Both the position numbers and the translations under genes were made by a program. From assembly GCF_001904745.1 (NCBI RefSeq), contig NZ_MRCD01000001.1, forward strand, positions 186,001 to 250,000: a stretch of 64,000 bases of DNA, read 5' to 3'. The notes under the pieces were generated by a model, which worked only from the letters and a program-made list of their open reading frames with translations, was not told the DNA's origin and did not search any database. Positions 61,244 through 64,000 of this stretch are shown here, in pieces. This DNA is from Calothrix sp. HK-06 (GTDB taxonomy: Bacteria > Cyanobacteriota > Cyanobacteriia > Cyanobacteriales > Nostocaceae). Position 1 is the first letter of the stretch. The number at the start of each line of letters is the position of its first letter.

Positions 61244-61292
61244 TAGAACCTATAAAAATAGTAGAATCCTGAAATTGTGATTATTCAAGACT
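61215..61292. other. Predicted attachment site / border of the hglE interruption element
   Basis: Between the last recognisable hglE codons (KQL ATPL) and the divergent recombinase start there is only ~60 bp. The recombination core must lie in or beside 61221-61250 (GCAAGTTGTTTACTTTGAAC region), because PKS homology ends there. Serine recombinases of the XisF type use very short cores, so the exact bases cannot be fixed without the other end of the element. Confidence 0.55.
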
Positions 61293-62705
61293 ATGCAGGA
61301 TTTATCAAGGGCACTAGGTTACTGTCGGGTAAGTACTCAGAGGCAACATACAGAAGGGCACGGGCTAGAACGCTACATCGACAGGCTTAAGCAGTATGGA
61401 TTGAGTGATGAACAAATATACTGGGACATTGAAAGCGGTGCCAGTGAGAAGCGCAAAGGCTACAACCAAGTGTTAGGCCTTGTTAGGGCTAAGAAAGTTG
61501 ATAAATTGATTGTGCCTTGTTTTGATAGGTTTACCCGTTCGGCTCTTGGTTGGGAAGTTGCTTGTAAGGAATTACAGGATTTTGGGGTTGAGTTAATTTT
61601 CCTTGATGGTGGTAGCTTAGACCTTGAAACACCAGAGGGGTTATTTACTAGCAGGATATTAGCCGCTATGGCTGCACAGTTACGCGATAAGAACAAGTAC
61701 AACGCGATTGCAGGCGCAAGATATTTTAGAGAGAAGCGCAAAATATATAAGGCTATATTCGGCTTTGTAAAAGATGCTGATACGGTAGCCCCCAACCTTA
61801 AAGAATATAGAAATACGGGCAAGTCTTACGCGAGTGTAGCCAAACAAGCCATTAGGATGTTTATGGACACTGGTGAAATAGCTAAAACTATTCGCAAACT
61901 AGTTGATGAGTATGGAGTAGAGCGGCTAGGTAAACATAATTACGACGACTTCCCGCGTGACATTTCATCGTTTAGACGCTGGCTACAAAATCCGCAGCTT
62001 TGTGGTCAAATTTGTTATTACCCTCACGATAACCAAAAACGATTGGTACTTGAGTCAGAGCATGAGGGGTTAATAACAGTAGATCAACATAATGAGATAC
62101 TACGCATGTTATCAATGCGTCCTAAAATCAGGCATACCAACACAAATAATCCATTAACAGGGTTAACTTTTTGCGGTGTATGTGGTTTAAAAATGATAAT
62201 GCACTCTAATACATTGGGAGAGAAGCGCTACGAACATTTGCGCTGCACTGGGCATTACAACAAGCCAGGGCATCCAAAGATTTGTAATGTTAACAAGTAT
62301 TTTTCTTTAGATGCAGCAATTACAGCGTGTATTCGAGCTTTACAGCAACGAGCGAAAAAAATAGGTGATGGCTATGCACAAGAAGTAGGTGAAGCTAAAC
62401 TTCCTAGCGAAGTACTCGATTTGCAACAGCAAATTATCGAACTAAGGCGCCGTAATGACCCCGACCTAGAAAGCGCGATTACTGCCAAAGAGCAACGACT
62501 AGAAAGTTTAATTAGAACCTCTGATTTAAATTATGTGGCAGATGCTACTAGAAACGAGATACTAAAAACAATTGCCAGTGATGCCGACTTCTGGCAAGGC
62601 GCCAGTAAAGAACATCTAGCTACGATTTTTCAGGAACTAGTCTCTGATGTAGTTTGTTCGGTTATTGAAGGCGAACAAGTGTTTCTAGCATCATTCAAAA
62701 TTTGA
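61293..62705 (+). CDS. XisF-type large serine recombinase (element excisase)
   Basis: 470 residues. The resolvase N-terminal domain contains the catalytic Ser14 in LGYCRVSTQRQ, the arginine-containing CFDRFTRSALGW and AAQLRDKNKYNA. The recombinase domain covers about 150-290, a zinc-ribbon-like segment has FCGVCGLKMIMHSN then LRCTGHYNKPGH and CNVN, and a helical coiled-coil C-terminus (about 370-440) follows. This is the XisF family, which excises the fdxN element during heterocyst differentiation. It starts 50 bp from the truncated end of hglE and reads away from it into the element. No lesion is visible, so it should be active. Partner proteins XisH/XisI are encoded 20 kb to the left. Confidence 0.88.
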   Translation: MQDLSRALGYCRVSTQRQHTEGHGLERYIDRLKQYGLSDEQIYWDIESGASEKRKGYNQVLGLVRAKKVDKLIVPCFDRFTRSALGWEVACKELQDFGVELIFLDGGSLDLETPEGLFTSRILAAMAAQLRDKNKYNAIAGARYFREKRKIYKAIFGFVKDADTVAPNLKEYRNTGKSYASVAKQAIRMFMDTGEIAKTIRKLVDEYGVERLGKHNYDDFPRDISSFRRWLQNPQLCGQICYYPHDNQKRLVLESEHEGLITVDQHNEILRMLSMRPKIRHTNTNNPLTGLTFCGVCGLKMIMHSNTLGEKRYEHLRCTGHYNKPGHPKICNVNKYFSLDAAITACIRALQQRAKKIGDGYAQEVGEAKLPSEVLDLQQQIIELRRRNDPDLESAITAKEQRLESLIRTSDLNYVADATRNEILKTIASDADFWQGASKEHLATIFQELVSDVVCSVIEGEQVFLASFKI

Positions 62706-63410
62706 TTTCTCTTTTCTTCGGGCAATGATGCCAAGTATCTCTCAGCCATTGCCCATAAAACGTCTGATAACTTTCTGCTGAATTTCATAATCCCTTGTGT
62801 AGCGCTGTTTTCAAGATTATTTGATTACCTAAATATTTCTGTTCGCCACTAACTCAAGAACCATCAGCTACTAGTTCTAGTTTGCGCGCGCTAGCACGTC
62901 GATAAAATCTGCATCGGATAAGCAGGCTTATCTAGCGGCTTTATCTGCCATTTTGGGCGACCGTTACCACCAACAACTTTATACAAGGTGTTTGGACAAT
63001 CTTTATATCGAACTGTCGAATTTAAATTTATAGATTTTGGTTTACTCGGTTGGCACACCTGTCACACCTAATCTAAAGGAGTATAGAAATACTGGTAAAA
63101 CTCATGCTGCCCCCTGCCCTCTGCCTTTTTTCGTGCCATTCTTATTAAGTAAGGGGGGTTGGGGGGATTTAATTACTTGCAGCTTCATATTAAATTGGTA
63201 TTAGGTCTGCATATAAATTTGTGGTCTCAAAATCTTTTCTGGAGATATCTATTAGTTGGCTTGAGTTTGACAGTCAAGCACGTTCGGTAAAAGTCTAAAT
63301 CAAATCTTCACAAAAATTTAGGTATATTCAGCAAGCCAACAAACAAAGTCTCCGAGTTAGAAATAGATTATTGAAATTTGCAATCATCTAATTCAAGAGA
63401 TAACAAAATT
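62706..63410. other. Non-coding part of the element with decayed gene scraps
   Basis: 705 bp without an intact gene. It contains the recombinase scrap at 63033-63110 and a short open stretch reading SASDKQAYLAALSAILGDRY at about 62911-62970, ending at a TAG near 63031. A CCCCCTGCCCTCTGCC motif (~63110) and AAGGGGGGTTGGGGGG (~63155) also occur. It looks like degraded mobile or phage-like DNA. Confidence 0.5.
63033..63110 (+). pseudogene. Remnant of a second XisF-type recombinase gene
   Basis: The frame reads VTPNLKEYRNTGKTHAA, closely matching VAPNLKEYRNTGKSYAS of the intact recombinase (about residues 162-178), at diverged nucleotide sequence. Stops border it on both sides. It therefore derives from a related but different recombinase gene and not from a recent duplication of the neighbour. 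Confidence 0.6.
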
Positions 63411-64000
63411 ATGGCTACTAAAGTTTTTGGTTTTCTAGCTGCTGCAACCTTAGCAACCGTTGTTTCTAGCTTTGCAGGTGCTGCTAATGCTGCTTCTCTT
63501 TCTTATAGTGGTTCAACAGATTACGAGTTTACGAATATCAATGATGAACAAATTAGCATCCAAAAATTCAACTCTTCTCTAGGAAAACTTAAGGGTGTAA
63601 AAATTAACTTTACAGGTGATATGCAGGGGAATGCAGGCTTTGAAAATAGAAGTCCTAACGCTGCTGCCGTAACAGTCAACCTTGCTGGTATATTCGGCTT
63701 AAAACTGAATGGACAATCTTTGTTTACACTCAATCCCCTACAAGCAAACACTTATCAAGTTACAAAGTTTGACGGCAAGGTAGATGAAGGAGGTACATCT
63801 GGTAAAACCATTGAAGGTCTGACGGCGACACAATCTAGTACTCAAACTTTTACAGATAGCCAATTCTTACAGTCTTTCATTGGTGCTGGCAATGTGAACT
63901 TTTTGTTCTCAGCTATAGCTAACTCATCTGTGACAGGTTCTGGTAATATGAGATCTTATGTAGATACTCTTGCCAGAGCAAACGTTAGTGTGGTCTATGA
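63411..64000 (+). CDS. Secreted choice-of-anchor / PEP-CTERM-type protein (3'-truncated by window edge)
   Basis: 196 codons are open to the right edge. A signal peptide MATKVFGFLAAATLATVVSS...ANAAS is followed by a beta-rich domain with KFNSSLGKLKGVKINFTGDM, GNAGFENRSPNAAAVTVNL and TSGKTIEGLTATQSSTQTFT. This pattern matches the choice-of-anchor E type domain that normally precedes a C-terminal PEP-CTERM sorting signal; the C-terminus lies outside the window. The ATG follows AAGAGATAAC (weak ribosome-binding site). It appears to be cargo inside the predicted element. Expression in vegetative cells is possible because the element is present there. Confidence 0.75.
   Translation, partial: MATKVFGFLAAATLATVVSSFAGAANAASLSYSGSTDYEFTNINDEQISIQKFNSSLGKLKGVKINFTGDMQGNAGFENRSPNAAAVTVNLAGIFGLKLNGQSLFTLNPLQANTYQVTKFDGKVDEGGTSGKTIEGLTATQSSTQTFTDSQFLQSFIGAGNVNFLFSAIANSSVTGSGNMRSYVDTLARANVSVVY

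Noticed and set aside
62629..62788. Minus-strand ORF (MKFSRKLSDVLWAMAERYLA...) overlapping the recombinase 3' end
   Set aside because: About 52 residues, largely antisense to a well-supported gene, and no family recognised.
1..64000. tRNA, rRNA and riboswitch genes
   Set aside because: I looked for cloverleaf-type and conserved RNA signatures and saw none I could support, including upstream of cobM where a cobalamin riboswitch might be expected.

Overview
The window looks like chromosome from a filamentous, heterocyst-forming cyanobacterium (Nostocales). The evidence is a heterocyst glycolipid (hgl) polyketide cluster with the HetI phosphopantetheinyl transferase, XisH/XisI and XisF-type excision proteins, a PilO-PilQ pair, cobalamin and Mn-catalase genes of cyanobacterial type, and typical cyanobacterial dispersed palindromes. 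The hexamer GGCGCC is strikingly common (about 90-95 copies by eye), while the classic cyanobacterial HIP1 octamer GCGATCGC was seen only once.

Layout. 1-2.9 kb: end of pilO and all of pilQ (type IV pilus). 3-4.5 kb: a papain-fold toxin/immunity-like pair, a TacA-type remnant and a solitary HigA-like antitoxin. 4.5-10.3 kb: a His-rich CobW-family metallochaperone, cysS, tldD and tldE. 10.3-11.9 kb: decayed toxin-antitoxin genes (HicA-like, frameshifted BrnA-like) and an Rpn-type nuclease. 12.0-20.1 kb, minus strand: XRE regulator, vWA membrane protein, FtsZ/tubulin-like GTPase, and a coiled-coil membrane protein that I read as a second tubulin-fold subunit without the GTP-binding loop. 20.3-29.1 kb: a deletion-fused ATPase remnant, a methyltransferase, a giant Ser/Thr-His double kinase and an alpha-oxoamine synthase. 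29.2-42.4 kb: mostly housekeeping genes (coaD, lgt, cobM, rlmN), an H-NOX/histidine kinase NO-sensing pair, a small alarmone hydrolase, Mn catalase, a WG-repeat protein, xisH-xisI and a solute-binding protein.

43.3-61.2 kb is the heterocyst glycolipid locus: hetI convergent with hglB, then the PfaD-like reductase, hglC, hglD, a small carboxypeptidase-regulatory-like protein and hglE, all transcribed leftward. Together these encode an iterative PUFA-synthase-like machine (KS, AT, tandem ACP, split KR, DH, ER) ending in an ACP-thioester reductase, expected to make the long-chain alcohol aglycone of the heterocyst envelope. hetN, usually between hglB and hetI, is absent; a DUF4058 gene and a pseudogene sit there.

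The most striking feature is at 61.2 kb. hglE loses its first ~115 codons exactly where a divergent XisF-type large serine recombinase begins 50 bp away. This is what one end of a developmentally excised interruption element (hglE element) should look like. The element would run from about 61.22 kb past the right edge and carry the recombinase, a scrap of a second recombinase gene and a secreted choice-of-anchor/PEP-CTERM-type protein. The missing 5' part of hglE should lie beyond the window.
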